Source: Streptomyces griseus (GTDB lineage Bacteria; Actinomycetota; Actinomycetes; Streptomycetales; Streptomycetaceae). Taken from it: 64,000 nt of DNA. The notes beneath the pieces were generated by a model. The model did not search any database and had not been told where the DNA came from. It saw nothing but the letters and a program-made list of their open reading frames with translations. The stretch covers positions 494,227-558,226 of the forward strand of contig NZ_MDKB01000001.1 of assembly GCF_001715295.1 (NCBI RefSeq), written 5' to 3'. Made by a program: the position numbers and the translations under genes. Position 1 is the first letter of the stretch; every line of letters begins with the position of its first letter. Of the stretch, positions 17,889-26,489 are shown one piece after another.

Positions 17889-18314
17889 TCAGACCAGCGA
17901 CGCGGTGAGCGTGATCGTCGTACCGGTGAGAGCCTGGCTGACCGGGCAGTTCGCCTTGGCGTCCTCGGCGGCCTTCACGAAGCCGGCCTCGTCCAGACCC
18001 GGGACCTCACCCTCCACCGTGAGGTGGATGCCGGTGATGCCCGTGCCGGGCTGGAAGGTGACCTCGGCCTTGGTGTTCAGCCGGGCCGGCGGATTGCCCG
18101 CAGAGGCAAGGCCGTTGGAGAGCGCCATCGAGAAGCAGCTGGAGTGCGCTGCCGCGATGAGCTCCTCCGGACTGGTCTTGCCGTTCGCCTGCTCCGCGCG
18201 GGACGGCCAGGAGACCGGGTACTCCCCGATCCCGGAGGAGTCGAGGGTGACGACGCCCGAGCCCTCGAGCAGATTGCCTTCCCAGACCGTGTGCGCCTGA
18301 CGCGTGGTAGCCAT
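17889..18314 (-). CDS. OsmC-family peroxiredoxin
   Basis: 141 aa of the OsmC/Ohr fold. The peroxidatic and resolving cysteines are expected in AAHSSCFSMAL (~58-63) and in ANCPVSQAL (~123-130); both are present. Family function is thiol-dependent reduction of organic hydroperoxides; OsmC (rather than Ohr) is suggested by the N-terminus WEGNLLEGSGVVTLDSSG. The ATG at 18314 is preceded by AAGGGACC. Monocistronic, with its own terminator. Confidence 0.9.
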   Translation of the reverse strand: MATTRQAHTVWEGNLLEGSGVVTLDSSGIGEYPVSWPSRAEQANGKTSPEELIAAAHSSCFSMALSNGLASAGNPPARLNTKAEVTFQPGTGITGIHLTVEGEVPGLDEAGFVKAAEDAKANCPVSQALTGTTITLTASLV

Positions 18315-18401
18315 ACGGGGTCCCTTCAGAGGTGTACGCGGTGGTGCGCTCGCGCACGCGGCACTCGGGGGAGCGCCGCGGACGCGGTGCGCCCCCCGAA
18401 C

Positions 18402-19493
18402 CTACTGCGCCACCAGACCCTTCGCGTCACGCGCCAGGGCGGTCAGTCGCGAGATCGCCCGGAAGTACTTCTTGCGGTAGCCGCCGTTCAGCATCTCGTC
18501 GCTGAACAGCCGGTCGAACGGGAGGCCGGAGGCGAGCACCGGTATTTCGCGGTCGTACAGCCGGTCCGCGAGCACCACGAGCCGCAGTGCCGTCGACTGG
18601 TCGGGTACCGGCTCGACGTCCGTGAGGCAGACCGCCGAGACGCCGTCGGTCAGCGCGCCGTACCGGCTGGGGTGGACACGGGCGAGGTGGTCGAGCAGCG
18701 CCGGGAAGTCGTCCAGGGAGGCGCCCGCGGTGGCGTACGCGGCCTTGGTGACCTGCTCGGAGGAGTACGGCGCCGGGGCCTCGGGCAGCCCGCGGTGACG
18801 GTAGTCCTCGCCGTCGATGCGCAGGGGCCGGAAGTGGGCGGAGAGCCCCTGGATCTCGCGCAGGAAGTCGGCCGCCGCGAACCGGCCCTCACCGAGCTTG
18901 CCCGGCAGCGTGTTGGAGGTCGCGGCGAGCGCCACGCCCGCCTCGACGAGCCTGCTGAGCAGCGACGACACCAGGACGGTGTCCCCCGGGTCGTCGAGTT
19001 CGAATTCGTCGATGCAGAGCAGCCGGTGCCCGCTCAGGGTCTGCACGGTCTGCTGGAAGCCCAGCGCCCCGACGAGGTTCGTCAGCTCGACGAACGTCCC
19101 GAAGGCCTTGAGCGAGGGAGCGGCCGGTGTGGCGTGCCACAGGGAGGCCAGCAGGTGGGTCTTGCCGACGCCGTAGCCGCCGTCGAGGTAGACGCCGCGC
19201 GGACCCGTGGGCGCGGCGGGCTTCCTGCCGAACCACCTGCGCTTCCCGGAGCCCGTCGCGTGGGCCCCGCCGAGTCCGGCGGCGAAGGTGCCGAGCACCT
19301 CGACGGCCTCGCTCTGGCTCGGCTGGTTCGGATCGGGGACGTACGTCTCGAACCGCACCGCGTCGAAGCGCGGCGGCGGCACCATCTCCGCGACCAGCCG
19401 GTCGGCGGGGACGCGCGGCTCGAGGGCGCACAGGGACAGCGGGGCCGTTTCGGCTATGGGGCTCTGCCCCGGCACGGCGGTGGAGGACGACAC
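18402..19493 (-). CDS. zapE: Cell division protein ZapE (AFG1-like ATPase)
   Basis: A 363-aa P-loop ATPase. Walker A is GGYGVGKTHLL, preceded by GVYLDGGYG; Walker B is LLCIDEFELDD; the sensor-like TSNTLP follows. The C-terminal part (SRLTALARDAKGLV) matches the ZapE/AFG1 family, whose E. coli member acts on the Z-ring and whose mitochondrial member acts in respiratory-protein turnover. The Streptomyces role is not established. Divergent from the RibD-C gene with 80 bp between starts. Confidence 0.88.
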   Translation of the reverse strand: MSSSTAVPGQSPIAETAPLSLCALEPRVPADRLVAEMVPPPRFDAVRFETYVPDPNQPSQSEAVEVLGTFAAGLGGAHATGSGKRRWFGRKPAAPTGPRGVYLDGGYGVGKTHLLASLWHATPAAPSLKAFGTFVELTNLVGALGFQQTVQTLSGHRLLCIDEFELDDPGDTVLVSSLLSRLVEAGVALAATSNTLPGKLGEGRFAAADFLREIQGLSAHFRPLRIDGEDYRHRGLPEAPAPYSSEQVTKAAYATAGASLDDFPALLDHLARVHPSRYGALTDGVSAVCLTDVEPVPDQSTALRLVVLADRLYDREIPVLASGLPFDRLFSDEMLNGGYRKKYFRAISRLTALARDAKGLVAQ

Positions 19494-19573
19494 AACTCCC
19501 CAGCTTAACGGCCCCGCCCGTCGGGTCCCCTACCGCAGGCGGGGGCGTCAGGCGCCGTGCCAGACTTCACCGC

Positions 19574-20356
19574 ATGCGACGCCTGCTTCCCGTGACGGAC
19601 CGGACCGACCCAGCCACCGCCCCCGGCGCCACCGACCGCGAGTGGACACTCGACGAGCTGGCCGACGCCTACGCGTACCCCGGCAGGGAGGGGGAACCCT
19701 GGCTGCGGGCGAACATGGTGTCCACCCTGGACGGTGCCGCGCAGCACGACGGCCGCTCCCAGGGCATCTCCTGCGCCACCGACATGCGGATCTTCGGCAC
19801 CCTGCGGGGACTGGCCGACGCGGTCGTCGTGGGCGCGGAGACGGTCCGGCTGGAGGGGTACCGACCCGCCCGCGCCCGGGAGGCCTTCGCCGCCCGCCGC
19901 GCGGCGGCGGGCCAGGGCCCCGCCCCCGCGATCGCGGTCGTCAGCGGAAGCCTGGACCTGGACTTCTCGCTCCCGCTCTTCGTCTCCCCGCTGGTCCCGA
20001 CCCTGGTCGTCACGGGGGCGGCGGCGCCCTCCGACCGGATCCACGCGGCCAGGGAGGCGGGCGCGGAGGTGCTGATCGCCGGAGAGGGCGCCACGGTCGA
20101 CCCGGCCCGGGCGGTGGCGGAACTGGCCGGACGCGGCCTGACCCGGCTGCTCACGGAGGGCGGTCCCCGGCTGCTCGGGCAGTTCGTCGCGGCGGGCGTG
20201 CTCGACGAGCTGTGCCTGACCGTCTCCCCGATGCTCACGGCAGGCGACGCGCAGCGGATCGCGCGAGGGCCCACGGTCACTGTGCCGGAACGTTTCTCCC
20301 TCCTGTCGGTCCTGGAGGAGGCAGGATTTCTCTTCACGAGGTACGCGAAGGGCTGA
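19574..20356 (+). CDS. RibD C-terminal / dihydrofolate-reductase-like pyrimidine reductase
   Basis: A 260-aa NADPH-binding reductase-like protein with only the RibD_C domain and no deaminase domain. ANMVSTLDGAAQ with GISCATDMRIFGTLRGLADAVVVGAETVR is the cofactor/substrate segment, GLTRLLTEGGPRLLGQFVAAG is the conserved C-terminal motif. RibD-C proteins reduce pyrimidinone intermediates in riboflavin synthesis, but free-standing copies away from a rib operon may act on other substrates. ATG at 19574. Confidence 0.83.
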   Translation: MRRLLPVTDRTDPATAPGATDREWTLDELADAYAYPGREGEPWLRANMVSTLDGAAQHDGRSQGISCATDMRIFGTLRGLADAVVVGAETVRLEGYRPARAREAFAARRAAAGQGPAPAIAVVSGSLDLDFSLPLFVSPLVPTLVVTGAAAPSDRIHAAREAGAEVLIAGEGATVDPARAVAELAGRGLTRLLTEGGPRLLGQFVAAGVLDELCLTVSPMLTAGDAQRIARGPTVTVPERFSLLSVLEEAGFLFTRYAKG

Positions 20357-20406
20357 GACTTAGCGGAATGTGCCGTTCCGGTTGGCTCCGGGTGGGCACA
20401 CTTAGT

Positions 20407-20446
20407 GCTGAAACCCCGTGCAATTGCGGGGAAGGATGGTTTCAGC
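20407..20446 (+). promoter_or_regulatory. Hairpin between the reductase gene and the next gene
   Basis: A 9-bp perfect outer stem (GCTGAAACC 20407-20415 with 20438-20446) encloses a short second stem (CCCCG/CGGGG). It begins 50 bp after the reductase stop and ends 48 bp before the next GTG. There is no U-tract. It could be a terminator or a 5'-leader structure. Confidence 0.4.
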
Positions 20447-20494
20447 AGCCGCGGCCGTCCACGGCCGACGAGATGAAGTGGAAGGGCGCCTGTC

Positions 20495-20965
20495 GTGTTC
20501 ACAAGCGTTTTGATGATCGAGAAGCCACTCACTCCGGAGGACGTGGAATTCGTCACCACCCTCCACGGCGAGGAGCAGATCTCGTTCGTCGTACTGATGC
20601 AGCCCCGCGGTGACCAGGCCGACGTCCTGCTGCGCGCGATCGACGACGTGGCGATCGGTGAACTGCGCGAAGCGGCCCGGGAGAGCGAGGAGCCGGAGGG
20701 CAAGGAGGCCCGCGAGCCCGCCGCGATCGCCCTGGAGTACTCCCTCCAGGAGCTGCGCAAAGCCGGGTCCGAGGCAGTCGGACAGGTGGTCGAGGAACAC
20801 CCCCTGGACAAGCTGAAGACCGTGGTGGACGACTCCCGGGCCGACGAGGTCATCGTGCTGACCGCGCCGCACTACGTGGAGGAGTTCTTCCACCGCGACT
20901 GGGCGTCCCGGGCGCGGCACAAGGTCGGCGTACCGGTGCTCAAGCTCTTCGCGCACAGCGAATAG
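20495..20965 (+). CDS. Conserved hypothetical protein
   Basis: A soluble 156-aa protein of unknown role. It starts at GTG (MFTSVLMIEKPLTPEDVEFV), has an acidic central segment (~65-75) and ends with a Rossmann-like half, ADEVIVLTAPHYVEEFFHRDWASRARHKVGVPVLKLF, which resembles the end of universal-stress-type folds. Similar actinobacterial proteins are often labelled indole-3-glycerol-phosphate synthase, but no (beta/alpha)8 barrel or IGPS active-site motifs are present, so that label is not supported. It lies 45 bp upstream of murC in the same direction. Confidence 0.7.
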   Translation: MFTSVLMIEKPLTPEDVEFVTTLHGEEQISFVVLMQPRGDQADVLLRAIDDVAIGELREAARESEEPEGKEAREPAAIALEYSLQELRKAGSEAVGQVVEEHPLDKLKTVVDDSRADEVIVLTAPHYVEEFFHRDWASRARHKVGVPVLKLFAHSE

Positions 20966-21010
20966 GCTGGGGCGGACCGTACTCACGTCGCACCCTCGGG
21001 AGACACACGC

Positions 21011-22405
21011 ATGGCACCCGGTATTCCTGCCGCCCTGGAACGGCCGCACTTCATCGGCATCGGCGGCGCCGGAATGTCGGGCATCGCGAAGATCCTGGCC
21101 CAGCGGGGCGCGAAGGTGGCGGGCAGCGACTCCAGGGAGTCCGCCACCGCGGAGGCCCTGCGCGCGCTGGGGGTGACCGTCCACATCGGGCACGCCGCCG
21201 GCCATCTGGCGGACGACGCGTCCTGCGTCGTCGTCTCCAGCGCCATCCGCCCGGACAACCCCGAGCTGGTCCGTGCCGCCGAGCTGTCCGTTCCGGTCGT
21301 GCACCGCGCGGACGCGCTCGCCTCCCTGATGGAAGGCCTGCGCGCCATCGCGGTCGCCGGGACGCACGGCAAGACCACCACGACGTCGATGCTCGCCGTC
21401 GCGCTGTCCGGCCTGTCTCTGGACCCCTCGTACGCCATCGGCGGAGACCTGGAGGGGCCGGGCACCAACGCCGCGCACGGCGGCGGCGACATCTTCGTCG
21501 CCGAGGCGGACGAGAGCGACCGCAGCTTCCACACGTACGACCCCCAGGTCGCGATCGTGCTGAACGTGGAGCTCGACCACCACGCGAACTACGCCTCGAT
21601 GGACGAGATCTACGACTCCTTCGAGGCGTTCGTCGGCAAGATCGTGCCCGGCGGCACCCTCGTCGTCTCCGCGGACCAGGCCGGTGCCGTCGAGCTGACC
21701 CGCCGGGTCCGCGACATCGCCTCGCTCACCGTCGTCACCTACGGCGAGGCCGAGACCGCCGACGTGCGGGTGCACAAGATCACCCCGCGTGGCCTGACCA
21801 GTGAGGTCACGGTCGTCCTGGACGGCAAGTACCTCACCTTCACGGTCTCCGTACCCGGCCGCCACTACGCGCTCAACGCGGTCGCCGCCCTCGCCGCCGG
21901 TGTCGCCCTCGGCATCCCGGCACACAACCTGGCCTCCGCCATCGGCTCGTACACGGGCGTCAAGCGCCGCCTCCAGCTGAAGGGCGAGGCGGCCGGCGTC
22001 CAGGTCATCGACTCGTACGCGCACCACCCCACCGAGATGGCCGCCGACCTGGAGGCCATGCGCGGTGCGGCCACCGGTTCCCGGCTCCTGGTGGTCTTCC
22101 AGCCCCACCTGTTCTCCCGCACCCAGGAACTGGGCGCCGAGATGGGCCAGGCCCTCGCCCTCGCCGACGCCTCCGTGGTCCTGGACATCTACCCGGCCCG
22201 CGAGGACCCGGTCCCGGGCGTCACCAGCGACCTGATCATCGACGCTGCCAGGACGGCGGGCGCCGACGTCACAGCCGTCCACGACGCGGCGGACGTCCCC
22301 GCCGTCATCGCGGGAATGGCGAAGCACGGCGATCTGGTTCTCACCATGGGAGCGGGCGATGTCACCGACCTCGGCCCGCAGATCCTGGACCATCTGTCGA
22401 GCTGA
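21011..22405 (+). CDS. murC: UDP-N-acetylmuramate--L-alanine ligase
   Basis: Adds L-alanine to UDP-MurNAc, the first amino acid of the peptidoglycan stem peptide; cytoplasmic. 464 aa with the N-terminal Rossmann motif GIGGAGMSGIAKIL (residues ~14-27), the ATP loop AGTHGKTTTTSML (~117-129), AEADESDRSF (substrate and Mg region), NVELDHH (~175), and AHHPTEMAADLEAMR. Full-length. The ATG at 21011 is preceded by GGGAGA. It lies apart from the dcw cluster. msrB follows with a 10-bp gap. Confidence 0.96.
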   Translation: MAPGIPAALERPHFIGIGGAGMSGIAKILAQRGAKVAGSDSRESATAEALRALGVTVHIGHAAGHLADDASCVVVSSAIRPDNPELVRAAELSVPVVHRADALASLMEGLRAIAVAGTHGKTTTTSMLAVALSGLSLDPSYAIGGDLEGPGTNAAHGGGDIFVAEADESDRSFHTYDPQVAIVLNVELDHHANYASMDEIYDSFEAFVGKIVPGGTLVVSADQAGAVELTRRVRDIASLTVVTYGEAETADVRVHKITPRGLTSEVTVVLDGKYLTFTVSVPGRHYALNAVAALAAGVALGIPAHNLASAIGSYTGVKRRLQLKGEAAGVQVIDSYAHHPTEMAADLEAMRGAATGSRLLVVFQPHLFSRTQELGAEMGQALALADASVVLDIYPAREDPVPGVTSDLIIDAARTAGADVTAVHDAADVPAVIAGMAKHGDLVLTMGAGDVTDLGPQILDHLSS

Positions 22406-22415
22406 GGGAGCCACC

Positions 22416-22823
22416 GTGGCGTACGACGTCGAGAAGCCGGACGAGCAATGGCGGGCGGAGCTGACGCCCGCCGAGTACGCGGTGCTGCGCAAGGCCGGCA
22501 CCGAGCCCGCGTTCGTGGGCGAGTACACCGACACCACGACGGCAGGCGTCTACTCCTGCCGTGCCTGCGGGGCGGAGCTGTTCCGCTCCGACACCAAATT
22601 CGCGTCGCACTGCGGCTGGCCGTCCTTCTACGACCCCAAGGACAGCGACGCGGTCGAACTGCTCCAGGACAACAGCCTGGGCATGACCCGCACCGAGGTG
22701 CGCTGCGCGCGCTGCGGCTCGCACCTGGGCCACGTCTTCGAGGGCGAGGGCTACCCGACGCCCACGGACCAGCGGTACTGCATCAACTCGATCTCGCTGA
22801 CGCTGGCGCCGGACGAGAGCTGA
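22416..22823 (+). CDS. msrB: Peptide-methionine (R)-S-oxide reductase
   Basis: Reduces methionine-R-sulfoxide in proteins. 135 aa, the normal MsrB size. The zinc-binding CxxC pairs are CRACG (~48-51) and CARCGSHLGHVF; the catalytic Cys is in QRYCINSISL near the C-terminus. The GTG at 22416 is preceded by GAGGGAG, 10 bp after the murC stop, so co-transcription is likely. Confidence 0.94.
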   Translation: MAYDVEKPDEQWRAELTPAEYAVLRKAGTEPAFVGEYTDTTTAGVYSCRACGAELFRSDTKFASHCGWPSFYDPKDSDAVELLQDNSLGMTRTEVRCARCGSHLGHVFEGEGYPTPTDQRYCINSISLTLAPDES

Positions 22824-22846
22824 TCCGGTCACCGGGGCCCGGGGAA

Positions 22847-22887
22847 GCCGCCCGCCGTCAGAAGGTCCGCTCCTGACGGCGGGCGGC
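22847..22887. terminator. Bidirectional terminator between msrB and the MMPL gene
   Basis: A perfect 15-bp inverted repeat (GCCGCCCGCCGTCAG, 22847-22861, with 22873-22887) has an 11-nt loop, between convergent genes. Confidence 0.8.
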
Positions 22888-22937
22888 GGGGCGGAGCGGC
22901 CCCGCCGGTGCCCCTCACGCCGGTGGCACCGGGGCTC

Positions 22938-25109
22938 TCACGTCTTCACGAGTTCCGCCGGCTCCCGCTGCACCGGGATCTCACGCTGCAGTCGTTCGCC
23001 CTCGATGTCGAGGTCCGGCAGGACCCGGTCGACCGGGCCGGGCAGCCACCACGCGGCGCGTCCCAGCAGATGCATCACCGCCGGCACGAGGGCCATGCGG
23101 ACGACGAAGGCGTCGATGAGCACGCCGATCGCCAGGGCGAACCCGATGGACTTGATGATCGGGTCCGGCATGAACACGAATCCGCCGAAGACCGCGGTCA
23201 TGATCACCGCCGCCGCCGTGACCACACGCCCGTTGTGGCCGACACCGCTGATGACGGACTCGCGGGCATCGGCGCCGTGGACGAAGTCCTCCCGCATCCG
23301 CGAGACGAGGAAGACCTCGTAGTCCATGGCCAGCCCGAAGAGGATGCCGATCAGGAGGATGGGCAGGAAGCTGACCAGCGGTCCGGGCGTGTCGAGCCCC
23401 ACCAGCTCGGCCAGATGGCCGTTCTGGAAGATCGCGACGGTGATCCCGAAGGTGGCGCCGATGGTCAGCAGGAAGCCCAGTGCCGCCTTGAGGGGTACCA
23501 GGATCGACCGGAAGACGAGCATCAGCAGCAGGACGGAAAGCCCGACCACCAGCAGGAGATAGACCGGGAGAGCGGCGGCGAGCTTCTCGGAGACGTCGAT
23601 ACCGACCGCGGTGGCACCGGTCAGGGAGACGGCGGCGCCCTCGACGTCCGCGACCCGGTCACGGATCTCGTGGACGGTGTCCTCGGTCGCGGCGGAGGTG
23701 GGACCGGTTTCCGGGATGACGGCCAGCAGGGCGGTGGTGCCCTTCTCGTTCGTCTGCGGGGCGGCGACGGTCAGCACCCCGCCGGTGTCCGCGATGAGCG
23801 CGGCGGTCTTCTCGGCCGCCGCAGCGGTCGCCTGCGGGGTCCCGGCGGACACCACGGCGACCAGCCGGCCGTTGAAGCCCTCGCCGAACCCCTCGGTGGT
23901 CAGGTCGTAGGCCTCCCGGTTGGGCGACCCGACCGCCTCGGTCCCCGCGTCGGGCAGCGCCAGACGCATGTCCTGGACGGGGAGGGCGAGAGCGCAGAGG
24001 CCGACGACCCCGAGCACGAGGGCGGGGACCCGCAGCCGTGCCACGATCCGGCCCCAGCGGAAGCCGAAGCCGGCCTCGGTCCCGACGGGAGGGGAGGCGG
24101 GTGTACGGACCTGCGCCCGGCGCTTCCGGGGCAGGACGCGGGTGCCGGCGAAGCCGAGGACGGCCGGCAGCAGAGTGAGGGACACCAGCACCGCGAGGGC
24201 GACCGTGGCGGCGGCGGCCAGGCCCATGACCGTGAGGAAGGGCACCCCCGCGACCGCGAGCCCGGCCAGTGCGATGACGACGGTGGCGCCCGCGAAGACG
24301 ACGGCCGAACCGGCGGTCCCGGCAGCCCTGCCCGCCGCCTCCTCGCCGTCCATGCCGTCCGCGAGGTAGTGGCGGTAACGAGAGGTGATGAACAGGGCGT
24401 AGTCGATGCCGACGGCCAGGCCCAGCATGAGCGCCAGGATGGGCGCGGTGCTGGTCAGCTCCACGGTACTGCTGAGGGCGAACAGCCCGGCCATACCGGC
24501 CGCCACGCCGACCAGCGCGTTCAGCAGGGTCATGCCCGCCGCCACCAGCGAACCGAAGGTGAGGACCAGGACGAGGGCGGCGACGGCCACACCGATGATC
24601 TCGGTCGAGCCGACTTCGGGGACGCCCCGCATGATCTCGCCGCCGTGTTCGACGCGCAGATCCGCGACGGACGCGCCCGCCTTCCTGAACGCCTCCCGCT
24701 GCGTGTCGGTGATCCCGTCGACACCTGAGGCGAACTGCACCTGGATCAGCGCGTAGCGGCCGTCCCGCGACACCGCCTTGGCCGCGAAGGGGTCGACGGC
24801 CGCGAGGACACCGGGGACCTCGGCGGCCTCCTTGGTCACCGGGGCCACGGCCGAGGGCGTGAGCGTGCCGCCCTCCGGCGCGGCGACGACTATGGTGCCC
24901 GTCGCGCCGCCCGCCTGCGGGAACTCCCGGGAGAGCGAGTCCAGGGCCTTCTGGGACTCGGTGCCCGGGATCGAGAACTTACTGGTGGTGGGCCCGCTGA
25001 AGGCTGCCGCGCCCCCACCGAGCAGGGCGAGCAGCAGGAGCCAGAGGGCGAGGACACGCCCTCGGCGGCGGAAGGACAGCCGGCCGAGCCGGTACAGCAG
25101 GATTGCCAT
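22938..25109 (-). CDS. MMPL-family RND transporter
   Basis: An integral membrane protein of 723 aa with the two-fold MMPL/RND layout: a TM helix at ~13-33, an extracytoplasmic domain to ~160, five or six TM helices, a second external domain (~390-520), and six C-terminal TM helices. GIDYALFITSRYRHYL (after the first TM cluster) and its counterpart AMDYEVFLVSRMREDFVHG are the conserved proton-relay motifs. Streptomyces relatives export drugs or lipid-like metabolites; this substrate is unknown. A TetR gene lies just upstream on the same strand (40-bp gap), making a self-contained efflux unit. Confidence 0.88.
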   Translation of the reverse strand: MAILLYRLGRLSFRRRGRVLALWLLLLALLGGGAAAFSGPTTSKFSIPGTESQKALDSLSREFPQAGGATGTIVVAAPEGGTLTPSAVAPVTKEAAEVPGVLAAVDPFAAKAVSRDGRYALIQVQFASGVDGITDTQREAFRKAGASVADLRVEHGGEIMRGVPEVGSTEIIGVAVAALVLVLTFGSLVAAGMTLLNALVGVAAGMAGLFALSSTVELTSTAPILALMLGLAVGIDYALFITSRYRHYLADGMDGEEAAGRAAGTAGSAVVFAGATVVIALAGLAVAGVPFLTVMGLAAAATVALAVLVSLTLLPAVLGFAGTRVLPRKRRAQVRTPASPPVGTEAGFGFRWGRIVARLRVPALVLGVVGLCALALPVQDMRLALPDAGTEAVGSPNREAYDLTTEGFGEGFNGRLVAVVSAGTPQATAAAAEKTAALIADTGGVLTVAAPQTNEKGTTALLAVIPETGPTSAATEDTVHEIRDRVADVEGAAVSLTGATAVGIDVSEKLAAALPVYLLLVVGLSVLLLMLVFRSILVPLKAALGFLLTIGATFGITVAIFQNGHLAELVGLDTPGPLVSFLPILLIGILFGLAMDYEVFLVSRMREDFVHGADARESVISGVGHNGRVVTAAAVIMTAVFGGFVFMPDPIIKSIGFALAIGVLIDAFVVRMALVPAVMHLLGRAAWWLPGPVDRVLPDLDIEGERLQREIPVQREPAELVKT

Positions 25110-25149
25110 GCGATGGAGGCGTCTTTCTCTTCGGTCTGGACGACGGCGG

Positions 25150-25698
25150 TCAGCCGGTCGGATGCCCGAGCGTTCTCAGTGCTCCCTGGACGAGTTCGTT
25201 ACGCATCGTGCCGGGGTCGACGTCCACGTCGGCAGCGACCGTGACAGCCACGCCGCCGATCACCATCTGGGCCATGACGCGCGCACGTGGTTCCGCCGAA
25301 CGGCCGCCCAGCGCATCCGCGAGCCGGGCGACCGCCCGGGGGATGACGGCCAGGACCGGATGGCCGAGCATGTCGGGCAGTTCGGCGAAAATGATCTTCA
25401 CTTCCAGGTGGTAGCGCATCGCGAGGCCGACGTACCCCGTGACGGCCGCCTCGACGGCCTGATCGCCGTTCAGCGCCGCCAGCTCCTCACTCATGGCGGA
25501 GAGACTCTCGGCCGGCGGAGTCAGCAGTTCGGTGAGGATCGCGTCCTTGCCGGCGAAGTGGTAGAGCAGGGACGCCTTGGAGCAGTGCGCTTCGACGGCG
25601 ATGTCGTGGAGCGAGGTCCCCTTGAAACCGTGCTCGGCGAAGAGACGCAGGGCGCAGTCGAGAATCTGACGGCGCATCGCGGACGGCGGACGTGGCAT
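25150..25698 (-). CDS. TetR-family regulator of the MMPL gene
   Basis: 182 aa. The N-terminal HTH (RRQILDCALRLFAEHGFKGTSLHDIAVEAHCSKASLLYHF, described here as residues ~8-46) is typical TetR; the C-terminal half is a ligand-binding helical bundle. It is the first gene of a tetR-mmpL unit and a perfect 16-bp palindrome sits 13 bp before its ATG, so negative autoregulation of the pair is likely. Confidence 0.87.
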   Translation of the reverse strand: MPRPPSAMRRQILDCALRLFAEHGFKGTSLHDIAVEAHCSKASLLYHFAGKDAILTELLTPPAESLSAMSEELAALNGDQAVEAAVTGYVGLAMRYHLEVKIIFAELPDMLGHPVLAVIPRAVARLADALGGRSAEPRARVMAQMVIGGVAVTVAADVDVDPGTMRNELVQGALRTLGHPTG

Positions 25699-26018
25699 GG
25701 ACCCACCGTAGCTGACCGATCGGTCAGGGGATCTTCGTGGTGCCCGTCACTGCCGTTCGTCGTCATCGAGCCGCCGTGTCACCGGTGGCGGCGGGGGCGC
25801 TGACCTCGCGGCCGCTCGGACGCCGGGCGTGCCGGGACCGGGGCAGGGGATCGGGGGAGGGTGGCCGGCCGCAGTGGCGTCGGGGTCTCGGTGCACCGGA
25901 ACTCGGGTCGGGTCCGCCGGGCGGCTACCGGGCCGAGCGCGATCCCTCCCCGGGGCGGTCAGGTGCTGGTGGTCGCTGTGGCGGCTTCACGGCCAAGGGC
26001 TGTTCCCGCCGCACGTGT
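25699..26018. other. Intergenic region tetR-zinc-ribbon gene (no gene seen)
   Basis: 320 bp. The operator at 25712-25727 is at the left end. The remainder is GC-rich with open frames but none has a ribosome-binding site or recognisable product. Confidence 0.4.
25712..25727. promoter_or_regulatory. Perfect 16-bp palindrome, probable TetR operator
   Basis: CTGACCGATCGGTCAG is fully symmetric and lies immediately upstream of the TetR ATG at 25698, where repressor binding would block transcription. The core TGACCGATCGGTCA closely matches operators of TetR/QacR-like repressors. Confidence 0.65.
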
Positions 26019-26489
26019 TCACTCCTGGCCGGAGTCCGTGCTCAGCTCCGCCCGCAGCAGCGGGTGCACGACGCCGGGGAACACCCGGGCGCGCACGACC
26101 TCTTCCGCCGACCCGCCCTGGACCACGGTTTCGGCGATGCCCCAGGGCCGTCCGGTCAGACGGACGGTCAGGGTGTAGGAGGACGAGCAGCCCAGGCACT
26201 CGTAGCGGTCCGCCCAGACCTCCACTTCGGTGACGCTGCCCGGGTACCGCTTCACGTGCCGGTGCCAGGCGTGGCAGTGGCCGCACCTCTCGCCCGGCTC
26301 GCAGGTGCCGCCGCACGGACAGGGCACGTCCAGTGACGCGGCAGGCTGCCAGCGCTGGACGAGCATGGCGTCGCGGGTGGCGCCCATGTCCTTCATGGCC
26401 TTCAGATTGCGCGCGGCGACGTTGTACGACTCTCCGGTCGCTGCCATCCGGTCCCGGATGACGTCCTTGCGCCCTCGGTTTGTCGTCAT
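26019..26489 (-). CDS. Zinc-ribbon protein of unknown function, divergent from the eCIS operon
   Basis: 156 aa. The N-terminal helical segment (RKDVIRDRMAATGESYNVA, residues ~7-25) resembles the start of many small actinobacterial proteins that begin with a DNA-binding-like helix. A cysteine-rich cluster follows: CPCGGTC, CGHCHAWHRH and later YECLGC, enough for one or two zinc sites. The C-terminus is mixed alpha/beta. The ATG at 26489 has GGAGGAACAC upstream. It is transcribed away from the injection-system operon, 650 bp from its first gene, so it could be a regulator, but nothing in the sequence proves it. Confidence 0.6.
   Translation of the reverse strand: MTTNRGRKDVIRDRMAATGESYNVAARNLKAMKDMGATRDAMLVQRWQPAASLDVPCPCGGTCEPGERCGHCHAWHRHVKRYPGSVTEVEVWADRYECLGCSSSYTLTVRLTGRPWGIAETVVQGGSAEEVVRARVFPGVVHPLLRAELSTDSGQE

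Noticed and set aside
20495..20965. Indole-3-glycerol-phosphate synthase label for the 156-aa protein
   Set aside because: Too short for a TIM barrel and lacks active-site motifs; no trp genes nearby.
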